Origin: Bacteroidetes bacterium GWF2_41_31
GTDB lineage: Bacteria > Bacteroidota > Bacteroidia > Bacteroidales > F082
Reading direction: 5' to 3'
Length of the DNA: 38,108 nucleotides
Assembly (NCBI GenBank): GCA_001769215.1
Contig: MEOL01000010.1
Span: forward strand, 1 to 38,108
The first letter of the stretch is position 1. Every line of letters starts with the position of its first letter. Positions 1-7,318 of this stretch are shown piece after piece. The notes under the pieces were generated by a model. That model had not been told where the DNA came from. It did no database searches and saw only the letters and a list, made by a program, of their open reading frames with translations. The position numbers and the translations under genes were made by a program.

Positions 1-120
1 TAACCAACTCAATGCACCATAAAACCTAATAGCGAAAAAATATCTTTGAAAGTTATAATCTCATCTTAAAAAAGAATAATCCAGAAAATGCACCCAAAAT
101 TAAATTTTCACACAGCCTGT

Positions 121-374
121 AAATTCCGGGGTTACAATATCGGCCATACCTGACGGTATTGGGTATCCTTATGGATTGGAAATTCTTGTGTAAATGACCC
201 CTGGAATAAATTCCGGGGTTACAATATCGGCCATACCTGACGGTATTGGGTATTCTTATGGATTGGAAATTCTTGTGTTAATGACTCCTGGAATAAATTC
301 CGGGGTTACAATATCGGCCATACCTGACGGTATTGGGTATCCTTATGGATTGGAAATTCTTGTGTAAATGACTC
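121..374. repeat. 87-bp tandem repeat, about 2.9 copies
   Basis: Near-identical units start at 121, 208 and 295, giving an exact 87-bp period (29 codons). Each unit begins with AAATTCCGGGGTTACAATAT. The copies differ by a few substitutions; one of them changes TAA to TTA at the end of copy 2, which leaves a 57-codon reading frame open on the plus strand from ATG 194 to TAA 367, spanning two units. I recognise no protein in it. It may be a remnant of a longer repeat array or decayed coding sequence. The region from 1 to 120 shows no gene. Confidence 0.9.
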
Positions 375-408
375 TTTTGTATTTCGTAAATGGCAATAAA
401 AAAGAGGA

Positions 409-544
409 TTGTCATCCCGACAGAGCCGCCTTAACGGCGACGACCCCGATAACCCCGATAGCCATCGGGGGGGGGTCATCCCCAAACGTTTGTATAGGGG
501 ATGAGTTCCGAAGGCTTTCGGAATCGCTTCGCTCTGAATGACAA
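409..544. repeat. dispersed palindromic intergenic repeat
   Basis: The element begins GTCATCCCGACAGAGCCGCC and ends in CTCTGAATGACAAAA, so its ends are a degenerate inverted repeat (GTCAT...ATGAC). Inner hairpins include GCCGCCTTAACGGCG, a CCCCGAT/ATCGGGG stem and a GGGGATGAGTTCC arm. A close relative lies at about 1848-1945 and a looser one at about 6572-6700. This is a non-coding REP- or MITE-like family. Confidence 0.75.
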
Positions 545-554
545 AAAAAAAGGG

Positions 555-698
555 TTGTCATTCCGACTGAGCGGACGCCAGGAGCGAACGGAGGAATCTG
601 CTATTTCTTCATTAAATAGACGTGAATTTAGCTTAAAGTCAGATTCCTCCGCTTCTTAACTCCTCCCAGCGGAGTTGTTACTGCGGACGGAATGAATT
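555..698. repeat. dispersed palindromic intergenic repeat, second type
   Basis: The sequence starts TTGTCATTCCGACTGAGCGG and ends ACTGCGGACGGAATGAAT. Inner arms GGAGGAATCTG and CAGATTCCTCC pair across an AT-rich loop, so the whole unit can fold into a long imperfect hairpin. I see no coding content. The remaining bases up to 829 hold no gene. Confidence 0.7.
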
Positions 699-829
699 GT
701 AAGATATTTCTTCCAACACACTTCTGCTACTCATTGTAAGCAATAGATTTCATATTACGCCACAATGTCCAGGTATTAAAAAGCAAAACAAAAAGAATTT
801 GGTATTTTTATCGCTGAAATTCAATATCT

Positions 830-1420
830 ATGAAAAGAAAGTTCATGAATGCTAAACGGATTCTTATACCAATAGGCGGGATGATATTTGTTATACTCAC
901 AGGCTGTTATATTTTTTTCAGCTGGGGTGCCCGGCAACTGGTGACAGGTAATTTGGATGAAATTCCGTTTAACAGGGTTGGATTGTTGTTGGGAACTTCC
1001 CGGTTGCTCAATAACGGGCATAACAATTTGTTTTTTGTCTATCGTTGTAATGCTGCTTTCGATTTGTGGAAGGCGGGCAAAGTCAGCCGGCTGGTAATCA
1101 GCGGCGATAGTGCAAATGCAGGATACGATGAACCGGAATGGATGCGGGCTTATGTTGTCCGACGGGGTATTCCTGATTCGGTGATTATTTTGGATAAACA
1201 CGGGTTTAACACGATGGCTTCTTTGCGGTTTTGCCACGACAACCTGGGTCTGGACAGGATTACGGTGATCAGTCAACGGTTTCATAATGAACGGGCGGTG
1301 GTGCTGGCCAGGAGAATTGGGATTGAGGCTGTGGGGTTTAATGCTGAGGCTGTGTGGACGTGGTATGGGTGGAAGACTTTTTTAAGGGAGATTGGGGCGC
1401 GGGTGTATTGGGTGGTTTGA
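830..1420 (+). CDS. SanA/YdcF-like (DUF218) envelope protein
   Basis: A 196-residue protein of the ElyC/SanA/YdcF family. An N-terminal hydrophobic segment (about residues 9-31) would anchor it in the inner membrane with the domain in the periplasm. Family features visible are LLLGTSR, the segment DLWKAGKVSRLVISGDSA, the GIP..VIILDKHGFNT stretch and VISQRFHNERAV. Characterised relatives affect envelope barrier function and vancomycin sensitivity at high temperature; the chemistry is not settled. It ends abruptly after REIGARV, about where relatives continue for some 20-30 residues, so the C-terminus may be eroded by the repeat-rich DNA that follows. ATG 830 is used; ATG 848 is an alternative. 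It stands alone, flanked by repeats. Confidence 0.8.
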   Translation: MKRKFMNAKRILIPIGGMIFVILTGCYIFFSWGARQLVTGNLDEIPFNRVGLLLGTSRLLNNGHNNLFFVYRCNAAFDLWKAGKVSRLVISGDSANAGYDEPEWMRAYVVRRGIPDSVIILDKHGFNTMASLRFCHDNLGLDRITVISQRFHNERAVVLARRIGIEAVGFNAEAVWTWYGWKTFLREIGARVYWVV

Positions 1421-2015
1421 TAAGTAAAGTAAGGTATACCGCAAAGGCGCTGAGACGCAGAGTTTTTTCTCTTTAAGGGTGATAATGGGGTTTTGGTTAT
1501 CATTTTTTATCCACGCCTACCTGCTGGATTTCCTGCCGGCAGGTAATCAAGAATTACACACCGATAGAATATTTGCCACCAGGGCGACTGATGTAAAGGT
1601 TATTGAACACGTTTTTTTTGTTCACGAATTACACCCCGTAAAGCTTCGCTACGGGGCAGGCGAATTGGCTTTCGCTTTGCTCAAGCAGGCATTAGAAAAC
1701 GTGGTTGTCATATCGACGGAATGGAATGGAGGCTGCCGACACTTGGTTTATGATTGGGGAGGAGATTCTTCGCTTCGTATACTACGCTCTGAATGACAAA
1801 AAAGAGGAAGTGATCTGCGGTATGAATGACAAAAAAAGAAGGGTTGTCATCCCGACAGAGCCGCCTTAGCGGCGACGAGGGAACTCATCCCCAATTGTTT
1901 GTATAGGGGATGAGTTTCATCACTTCGCTCTGAATGACAAAAAGAGGAACTTAGCTTTGCTCTGAATGACAAAAAAAAAGAGGAAGTGGGCTGCGCTCTG
2001 AATGACAGAAAAGAA
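1421..2015. repeat. repeat-filled intergenic region
   Basis: No convincing gene is present. The stretch contains a CCTGCCGGCAGG-type palindrome near 1532, a GCTTCGCTACGGGGC stem near 1642, and at least five copies of a short unit CTGAATGACAAAAA (near 1787, 1823, 1931, 1961 and 1999). At about 1848-1945 it holds a second copy of the GTCATCCCGACAGAGCCGCC palindrome also seen at 409-544. Open frames across it have no family resemblance and follow the repeats. Confidence 0.7.
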
Positions 2016-2333
2016 TCAATACTGCTCGATTTCATCATTCAAAAACCTCCATTCAGGGTTTACAGAATTGATCAGGTCATGTTTCTTTTTTCGGCTCCAC
2101 CCTTTTATTTCTTTCTCCCGATCAATGGCATGTTCAATATAGTCGAAATGCTCGGAGTACAATAGATTATAGCAGTTGTATTTACCTGCAAATGTTTTTT
2201 TCAGTGTTTTTGATTCTTGTTCGTGTTGGTATAATCGGGCTGAAAGATCATTGGTCACGCCTGTATAGAGTACTGTTTTATTTTGGTTGGTAATGATATA
2301 CACAAAGTAGTTATGGGTTCCAATGGGTTTCAT
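2016..2333 (-). CDS. GIY-YIG nuclease-domain protein
   Basis: A 105-residue single-domain protein of the YhbQ/UPF0213-type GIY-YIG superfamily. Visible motifs are YFVYIITN (the GIY-equivalent strand), VLYTGVTNDLSARLYQHE (YIG-equivalent with the conserved Arg and His), and near the C-terminus AIDREKEIKGWSRKKK with the catalytic-type Glu. Small orphan proteins of this kind are numerous in Bacteroidota; some GIY-YIG enzymes nick DNA, but the role of this subgroup is unknown. Its 3' end runs straight into the CTGAATGACA repeat units, so gene and repeats form one block. A TACCTTTG box sits at 2338-2345, very close to the ATG. Confidence 0.88.
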   Translation of the reverse strand: MKPIGTHNYFVYIITNQNKTVLYTGVTNDLSARLYQHEQESKTLKKTFAGKYNCYNLLYSEHFDYIEHAIDREKEIKGWSRKKKHDLINSVNPEWRFLNDEIEQY

Positions 2334-2652
2334 TGTTCAAAGGTAATTGTTTTGGTTTTAATTAAATGTGATTAGAGTGAAAAATAGAATTGGATTGCGG
2401 GGAGGAGATGCCAATTATGGACATTTCAGGATATTTAAACTGATATTATCCAATGGTGCCGATTACTGTATAATGAGCATGTGCAGTAATTTTGTGAAGG
2501 ACTTGCTCAAGTCGGGAAAGCAGGGCTTGGTATTAACTTGGACTGGCACAATATGCCCGGTATACACACGCTATCTGATGTCGCAAATGAGTTAGGGAGT
2601 GGTGTGTGTTTTTGTTTAATTTTGCGGTGTTTTTGTTTTAAATACCCAATCA
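2334..2652. other. region without a confident gene; candidate promoter for the aminotransferase
   Basis: No intact gene. One plus-strand frame reads GLAQVGKAGLGINLDWHNMP and then IHTLSDVANELGSG (about 2500-2603), which looks like decayed coding sequence, but I cannot assign it. A TAATTTTG box at 2617-2624 fits the Bacteroidota -7 consensus TAnnTTTG and lies 28 nt before the start codon at 2653. No clear -33 TTTG is seen. Confidence 0.4.
2617..2624 (+). promoter_or_regulatory. candidate -7 box (TAATTTTG)
   Basis: Matches TAnnTTTG of the Bacteroidota primary sigma factor, correctly oriented and spaced for the PglE-like gene. The upstream -33 element is not evident, so the call rests on one box. 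Confidence 0.4.
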
Positions 2653-3831
2653 ATGAAATCAAAAATATGGTTGTCGTCGCCGCACATGGGTTCTATGGAG
2701 CAGGTGTTTGTGCAGGAGGCTTTTGATACGAATTGGATTGCACCGCTGGGGCCTCATGTGAATGGTTTTGAAGCCGACTTGCAACAATATACCGGGGCGG
2801 CCCATGCGGCAGCATTAAGTTCAGGGACAGCGGCGCTACACTTATCATTAATTATGTTGAATGTTAAGCAGGAAGACGAGGTGATTTGCCAAAGTCTTAC
2901 GTTTTCGGCTTCGGCAAATCCTATTGCTTATCAGGGGGCTACACCGGTGTTTGTGGATTCGGAGCAGGATACCTGGAATATGAGCCCTGAATACCTGGAG
3001 CAGGCCATTGTGGACAGATTAGCCAAGGGTAAAAAGCCTGCGGCGATTATCGTGGTGCATCTTTATGGGATGCCTGCCAAAATGAAGGAGATCATCCGGA
3101 TAGCTGCACAATATGAGATTCCATTGATTGAAGATGCTGCCGAGGCGCTTGGTTCAAGTATAGATGGCAAAAAGTGCGGGACTTTTGGGAAGTTAAATAT
3201 TCTATCCTTTAACGGGAATAAGATCATCACAACCAGTGGTGGTGGGGCTTTGCTTTCAGAAGATGATGATTTGATCAAAAAAGCACGTTTTTTAGCCACG
3301 CAGGCACGTGATGACGCACCTCATTATCAGCACACCCAAATAGGATATAACTACCGCATGAGTAATGTGGTAGCTGCCATTGGTCGGGGTCAGATGGTGG
3401 TGCTGGATGAGCGTATTGCTGCCCGGAGGGCGAATTACGATCGTTATGAACAATTTTTTGGGGAAATCAACAAGAAAGGATATCGAGTTGAGGTATTGCC
3501 GGAACCAAAGGCGTATTTTTCAAACCGTTGGTTAACAACAATTACGGTGGATCCGGAATTGAATAAAGGGATTACCAGGGAGGTGATCCGTTTGGCTTTG
3601 GAGAAGGAGAATATTGAATCGCGTCCGTTATGGAAGCCGATGCATCTGCAGCCTGTGTTTGCAGGTGCTCCGTTTTATGGAGATGGGGTGAGTGAGGGGT
3701 TATTTGAGAGGGGGCTTTGTTTGCCTTCGGGTTCAAATTTAATGGAAGAGGATTTTGAAAGGATCTTTGAGGTGCTTGAGAAGATATTTAGGCTACTCCC
3801 CAATCCTTGGACAGGATTTAGGCAAAGTTAA
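2653..3831 (+). CDS. DegT/DnrJ/EryC1-type sugar aminotransferase (PglE-like)
   Basis: A PLP-dependent aminotransferase of fold type I that would convert a UDP-4-keto-6-deoxy sugar to the 4-amino sugar, as PglE does in bacillosamine synthesis. Landmarks are SSGTAALHLSL (about 56-66, phosphate binding), EDAAEALGS (160-168, Asp161 for the pyridine nitrogen), SFNGNKIITTSGGGA with the Schiff-base Lys190, and YNYRMSNVVAA. It is on the opposite strand from the main cluster although its natural partners, PglD (11159) and a PglC remnant (11838), are on the minus strand. The C-terminus is abnormal: the left end of the IS3 element starts at 3794, so the last 12 residues and the stop codon come from the insertion sequence. 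Only a few native residues are likely missing, so activity may be retained. Confidence 0.9.
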   Translation: MKSKIWLSSPHMGSMEQVFVQEAFDTNWIAPLGPHVNGFEADLQQYTGAAHAAALSSGTAALHLSLIMLNVKQEDEVICQSLTFSASANPIAYQGATPVFVDSEQDTWNMSPEYLEQAIVDRLAKGKKPAAIIVVHLYGMPAKMKEIIRIAAQYEIPLIEDAAEALGSSIDGKKCGTFGKLNILSFNGNKIITTSGGGALLSEDDDLIKKARFLATQARDDAPHYQHTQIGYNYRMSNVVAAIGRGQMVVLDERIAARRANYDRYEQFFGEINKKGYRVEVLPEPKAYFSNRWLTTITVDPELNKGITREVIRLALEKENIESRPLWKPMHLQPVFAGAPFYGDGVSEGLFERGLCLPSGSNLMEEDFERIFEVLEKIFRLLPNPWTGFRQS

Positions 3832-3910
3832 GATACTTTATTTTACTCGGACAGAACCGGAAATAACTTTTTGACCCCCTTCAAAAAGGTCAAAAAAAGT
3901 TATTCTGGTT

Positions 3911-4750
3911 CTAGGCCGCAATACAATATATTTTCCCTGGTGTTTCATAATTTAAAGATTGATGGACACGTTGATAATTATAAAATTGGAAGTACATTTT
4001 CATGCCTTTATACAGGTCTAATCCATTCTCGTAAACATTCAAATATACATTTTCATACTTTACACTCCTCCATAACCGTTCAATGAAAATATTGTCCAAG
4101 GCCCGACCTTTTCCATCCATTGAAATTTTTATTCCATTGTCTTTCAGTTTACTAGTAAATATCTCGCTGGTAAACTGGCTTCCCTGGTCAGTATTAAATA
4201 TTTCTGGCCTGCCATGTTTTTCGATGGCTGCTTGTAGCACTTCTGTGCACCATTCTGCGGTCATGCTATTTGATATCGACCAATGAATAACATATCGACT
4301 GTGAAGGTCAATGATGGCTGCCAGATACATAAACCCATGCCGCATAGGAATATAGGTAATGTCCATCGCCCACACCTGATTGGGCCTTTCAATCTTTAGT
4401 CCCCTTAATAAATAGGGGTATTTGTAATCTCCCTTTTTGGAAAAGGTTGTTCGCGGCTCCCGGTAAATGGTCCTCAGGTTCATGATGCTCATCAAGCGCC
4501 TTACCCGTTTTACATTTACATGATAGCCTTCATTCTTAAGCATCTCTGTTAGCTTTAGCATTCCATAAAAGGGGGTTTCAAAATATTGCTTATCCAATAG
4601 TTTCATGATCTCCAGATTCAATTCTGTTTCAGGTAACGGACTGTAATAGAAGCTGCTTCTGTTAACATCAAGTATCTGGCATTGCTCAACAATACTTAAT
4701 TTCGAATTTTTACGATCTACCATGCTAAGCCTTTCTTCTAAAAACCTCAT
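3911..4750 (-). CDS. IS3 transposase OrfB (DDE integrase domain)
   Basis: 279 residues with the HTH_21-like region NRSSFYYSPLPETE followed by the rve integrase core. The DDE triad is visible: Asp in WAMDITYIPM, Asp in FNTDQGSQFTS, Glu in NIFIERLWRSVKYE, followed by the usual YNYQRVHQSL and TPGKIY. All three catalytic residues are present and the frame is intact, so the element may be active. The ATG overlaps the orfA stop (ATGA), and orfB can also be reached by a -1 frameshift. Confidence 0.93.
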   Translation of the reverse strand: MRFLEERLSMVDRKNSKLSIVEQCQILDVNRSSFYYSPLPETELNLEIMKLLDKQYFETPFYGMLKLTEMLKNEGYHVNVKRVRRLMSIMNLRTIYREPRTTFSKKGDYKYPYLLRGLKIERPNQVWAMDITYIPMRHGFMYLAAIIDLHSRYVIHWSISNSMTAEWCTEVLQAAIEKHGRPEIFNTDQGSQFTSEIFTSKLKDNGIKISMDGKGRALDNIFIERLWRSVKYENVYLNVYENGLDLYKGMKMYFQFYNYQRVHQSLNYETPGKIYCIAA

Positions 4751-5025
4751 TCGAGCTTTTTTTTTAGAAAATCGTTTTGAACCTGAAGCTTCCCTATTTG
4801 TGCATAGAGTTGCTGCACATCTACATCGCTTTCTTTATCTTTTGGCTTATCCATGGAGAACAAGGCCGAAAAATTACTCATGGCCTGGTTTTTCCATGCT
4901 GAAATTTGAGCCGGTTGTAACTCGTATTTCCTGGCTAAACCTTCTAAGGTTTCCCTCTCTTTTAGCGATTCAAGAACAACTTTGGCCTTGAATTCCTTGC
5001 TGAATTTTCTTCTCGTTATTGACAT
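4747..5025 (-). CDS. IS3 transposase OrfA (HTH)
   Basis: 92 residues: an N-terminal helix-turn-helix (RRKFSKEFKAKVVLESL, then LEGLARKYELQPAQISAWK) and a C-terminal leucine-zipper-like coiled coil ending QIGKLQVQNDFLKKKLE. A run of nine A residues (complement of 4757-4765) reading CTA AAA AAA AAG lies seven codons before the stop. Slipping back one base there enters the orfB frame with no intervening stop, the standard IS3 route to the OrfAB fusion transposase. Confidence 0.92.
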   Translation of the reverse strand: MSITRRKFSKEFKAKVVLESLKERETLEGLARKYELQPAQISAWKNQAMSNFSALFSMDKPKDKESDVDVQQLYAQIGKLQVQNDFLKKKLE

Positions 5026-5156
5026 ACTATTAAAATTTAAAGTTAATACTTTATCTTAACTAGCTGTCCGATTTTTGGGGAGTATCATAATTTTTGACGT
5101 AAACGACTTAAGGGACTGGAGCAAGGGGGTGACGGAGAAGGACTTAGTGAACGATT

Positions 5157-5402
5157 TTATTTTTTCAATGCTGCAAAAAATGTCTTTTTATCCATTTCAA
5201 GATGACGAAGTACTTGTTTGACAATAAATTCAGGCACAGGGTCAATGTGGGTTTGAATGGTAACTGGTCTGTTTAAATCGCTTCTGGACCATTTCTCGTG
5301 ACCACCTCTGCCCCTACCCTCTTTGATCATTTTCAGTCCTTGATTTTCAAGAAATTTCCGAAATTCCCTGACAGGAATATTGGATAGTTTCTGAGTAGAC
5401 AT
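5157..5402 (-). CDS. HicA-like mRNA interferase toxin
   Basis: 81 residues with the dsRBD-like HicA/YcfA fold: NIPVREFRKFLENQGLKMI, then GGHEKW carrying the His that is catalytic in HicA toxins, NRPVTIQTHIDPVPEF, and the C-terminal helix VKQVLRHLEMDKKTFFAAL. Family members cleave mRNA and are held by HicB. It lies 11 nt downstream of a HicB-like gene on the same strand, so order is antitoxin then toxin. It sits between the IS3 element and a decayed four-helix-bundle gene in an accessory stretch. Confidence 0.85.
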   Translation of the reverse strand: MSTQKLSNIPVREFRKFLENQGLKMIKEGRGRGGHEKWSRSDLNRPVTIQTHIDPVPEFIVKQVLRHLEMDKKTFFAALKK

Positions 5403-5413
5403 TTGCAGGATTT

Positions 5414-5809
5414 TTAAGCTAAGACAGGTAACCCTACCTCTTGATGAAAGGTATGAACAGGATATTTATCGAATAACTCTGAAACGTATTTATTGTCTTT
5501 GATAATAGAAATAATGCTGGGTGCAATCACTTTTCGTGGGTGTTTTGCCGTTACTTTTAATTGCCATCCCAGCTGTGAAAGCACCTTTGAAAGTGTTTTT
5601 TTCTTGAGTGTATAATCAATAAAATCATTAAAAACGATGTTGAAAGAAGACTTAGCATCATGAATAGTTGTGCCATAACCGGTGAGATCAAGGTGCGGGG
5701 AATAAATGAAATGAACTTTGTTCTCATCTTGAAAACTAAACAACAAGAGTTTTACCTTAACACCTGCTACGGGATTTTGAAATTCACCCTCATATAAGTA
5801 TTGTGCCAT
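5414..5809 (-). CDS. HicB-like antitoxin
   Basis: 131 residues, cotranscribed with the toxin 11 nt downstream. The middle (HFIYSPHLDLTGYGTTIHDAK...FNDFIDYTLKKKTL) matches the partly degenerate RNase-H-like HicB fold, in which PHLDLTGYG corresponds to the usual PDLPGC segment. The C-terminal 45 residues (HPRKVIAPSIISI...) are not an obvious ribbon-helix-helix or HTH, so how it would bind an operator is unclear. Assignment rests on this fold segment and on linkage to HicA. Confidence 0.72.
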   Translation of the reverse strand: MAQYLYEGEFQNPVAGVKVKLLLFSFQDENKVHFIYSPHLDLTGYGTTIHDAKSSFNIVFNDFIDYTLKKKTLSKVLSQLGWQLKVTAKHPRKVIAPSIISIIKDNKYVSELFDKYPVHTFHQEVGLPVLA

Positions 5810-5835
5810 GAGATTGGTGGTTTAAATGGATACAA

Positions 5836-5843
5836 CAAAAGTA
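5836..5843 (-). promoter_or_regulatory. candidate -7 box of the hicBA operon
   Basis: The minus strand reads TACTTTTG, fitting TAnnTTTG, 26 nt upstream of the hicB-like ATG. No convincing -33 element is seen. Confidence 0.4.
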
Positions 5844-5861
5844 ATAAAAAAAAAGACGGGT

Positions 5862-5966
5862 ACAGGGATGACTTAAGCGACTTTAATGACTTGAGCTAAC
5901 TAAGATACTTTAGTGAACTGAGAGAAGGAGCAACTTAAGCGATTAAAGCGCTTGGTTCGCTTACCG
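5862..5966. repeat. GCGACTT(G/A)AGC satellite-like repeat
   Basis: Degenerate units of about 9 bp (GAGCGACTT, GACTTAAGC and variants) follow one another. Similar patches lie at about 5100-5150, 8400-8516, 10408-10502 and 10994-11116, in gaps between accessory genes and immediately 3' of both four-helix-bundle remnants. No protein is predicted from them. Confidence 0.65.
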
Positions 5967-5978
5967 TTTGATTCAAAA

Positions 5979-6175
5979 TTACCATGACCAGTTTTCGGGT
6001 TTTGAACTCATATTGACTATCATGGCGATGATGTGGTCGTATTTGTCGTTGAGTAATTCATGGGTTTGTTTGTCTATATAGTCGCATGCCAGTGCATAGT
6101 CAAACAAGACTTGGGTTTCGGTGATTTAGCTTTCACTGTCAGATAATTAAGCAACAAGAAATTTAGAGACTGTCT
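5979..6175 (-). pseudogene. four-helix-bundle (S23/IVP-type) protein, C-terminal remnant
   Basis: The minus strand encodes LSDSES-stop-ITETQVLFDYALACDYID and then LLNDKYDHIIAMIVNMSSKPENWSW before a stop at 5979. This is the C-terminal half of the small four-helix-bundle family common in Bacteroidota. An internal TAA replaces a codon within the LSDSE...ETQ region, another stop lies just before it, and the N-terminal half is absent. Its last 20 residues are almost the same as those of the gene at 10503. Confidence 0.8.
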
Positions 6176-6706
6176 AGAAATAGAAAACAGAACAATTGTT
6201 GTATCAACAGAAGCAGGAAAAACAATTAAAGCATTGTTTCTCATTAAGATTACCTAGAGCCGGAATGGCTTTTACTTTTTTGTTTAGGCAAAAATCCCCG
6301 ATAGCTATGCGGGGAAAAAACCATAGACAAAACGAATGCGTTTGCCCCTGCCTACCGGCAGCTCTGTCCAGCGTTAAGCCCTGCTAACTTTGGGGTGTAT
6401 GCTATCGCATACAAACGGCAAGCGCCATACTAAGCAGGGCTAAGCGCTGACCATTCACCCGCGTCTGCCCGCTCCCGATGACCATCGGGATTGACGGCCC
6501 TGCCCGAGGGTTTTAATATAGATTTGGGAAGTAAAAATCAGAAACTCCTCCGACTTTTTGACTTCATCCCCATTTTGTCATCCTGAATGGAGTGCAACGG
6601 AATGACCCCGATAACTATGCGGGGCTCATTCCCTGTTATTTTAAAAGGAATGAGTTCCGAAAGCATTCGGAATCGCACGGCTCAGCATGACAAGAAACCA
6701 GCTCCG
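6176..6706. repeat. intergenic region with large inverted repeats
   Basis: No credible gene. The main structure is an imperfect 19-bp inverted repeat, CAGCGTTAAGCCCTGCTAA at 6369-6387 against TAAGCAGGGCTAAGCGCTG at 6431-6449, enclosing an inner hairpin GTATGC-TATC-GCATAC (6397-6412). A CCTGCCTACCGGCAG palindrome precedes it. A GTCATCC...CATGAC palindromic element of the dispersed type occupies about 6572-6700, with a TTCCGAAAGCATTCGGAA stem. Confidence 0.65.
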
Positions 6707-7318
6707 TTAATTCTTGACTCTAAATTCTTTTCTGGCGCTCTTTTTTTTCAAAACAAACACTTCAACCCAAACCACCCACATTAAAAAGATCATGAAATAG
6801 AAAAATGTCTTAAAAATATAGTCGTGGAAGAAGTGAAATTGCGTGGGGAAGGGTTTTAGTACAAGGGAGAGGCCGACGATGCGGATGACGTTGACCCATT
6901 CGATGATGATGAGGCCCAGGGGGATGTACCAGAGCTTGTGTTTCCAGGGGCCGGGGAAGAGGAGCATGAGGAAGAGCCAGTGCATCCATTGTTTGAGGCT
7001 GGTGCAACCGGGGCTGACCATCACATAGACCCACTGACCATTGTTGGCCTGGAGGTGAATGGACTGATCGGCCTGGGTAACGTAGTAGTTGATGTGGAAG
7101 ATGTGGTCAAGCACCCACTGGCTCTGGTTGAGGAGCAACAGGGAGGCCCAATTGAAGAGTTGATCTACCTGATAGGCAACCGGGTAAAAATTCAGTTGTC
7201 CTGACCAGAATTTATAGATATAGTGAAAGCTCAGTAGCAATAACGCAAACAACCCCACATATTTGAGGGGCTGCAAGATCTTCATCAGTTTATGTAGTTG
7301 TGTTTTGTCCATGGTCAC
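6707..7318 (-). CDS. exosortase/archaeosortase-family membrane protease
   Basis: 203 residues with several strongly hydrophobic segments. The putative catalytic triad of the exosortase family (PF09721) is in place: Cys105 in SPGCTSLKQ, Arg146 in NVIRI, and His165 (or His162) in FHFFHDYIFK, each at the edge of a membrane segment. Exosortases are thought to cleave C-terminal sorting tags of secreted proteins and pass them to an envelope acceptor. I see no target with a tag in the window. The first start codon is GTG 7318, overlapping the TGA of the upstream FemAB-like gene as GTGA; ATG 7312 is the alternative. The tight coupling indicates one operon. The specific subfamily cannot be named by eye. 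Confidence 0.82.
   Translation of the reverse strand: MTMDKTQLHKLMKILQPLKYVGLFALLLLSFHYIYKFWSGQLNFYPVAYQVDQLFNWASLLLLNQSQWVLDHIFHINYYVTQADQSIHLQANNGQWVYVMVSPGCTSLKQWMHWLFLMLLFPGPWKHKLWYIPLGLIIIEWVNVIRIVGLSLVLKPFPTQFHFFHDYIFKTFFYFMIFLMWVVWVEVFVLKKKSARKEFRVKN

Larger units (their letters stand above)
3794..5084 (-). mobile_element. IS3-family insertion sequence
   Basis: The element is about 1291 bp. Terminal inverted repeats are visible: the left end reads TACTCCCCAA, five variable bases, then GGACAG; the complement of the right end has the same two blocks, 17 of 21 positions matching. A GTTAAGATA motif recurs just inside both ends. The right end extends to TGATACTCCCC, and the TG...CA tip is typical of IS3 elements. 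It carries overlapping orfA and orfB on the minus strand. I see no clear target duplication. It inserted into the 3' end of the aminotransferase gene, so it arrived after that gene. Confidence 0.88.

Noticed and set aside
121-374. CRISPR array
   Set aside because: The units are contiguous 87-bp repeats without unique spacers, and no cas genes are present.
1479-1796. 105-codon plus-strand frame
   Set aside because: It runs through repeat units and hairpins, has no family resemblance, and ends in the CTGAATGACA repeat; read as chance opening.
2500-2603. Gene fragment upstream of the aminotransferase
   Set aside because: One frame looks protein-like, but I could not match it to any family and it lacks a start; not called as a pseudogene.
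6196-6387. 63-codon plus-strand frame
   Set aside because: Lies over palindromic intergenic repeats with no recognisable protein content.
6369-6449. Integron attC site
   Set aside because: Size and folding are suggestive, but the outer ends do not give matching RYYYAAC and GTTRRRY boxes, and no integrase or cassette array is seen.
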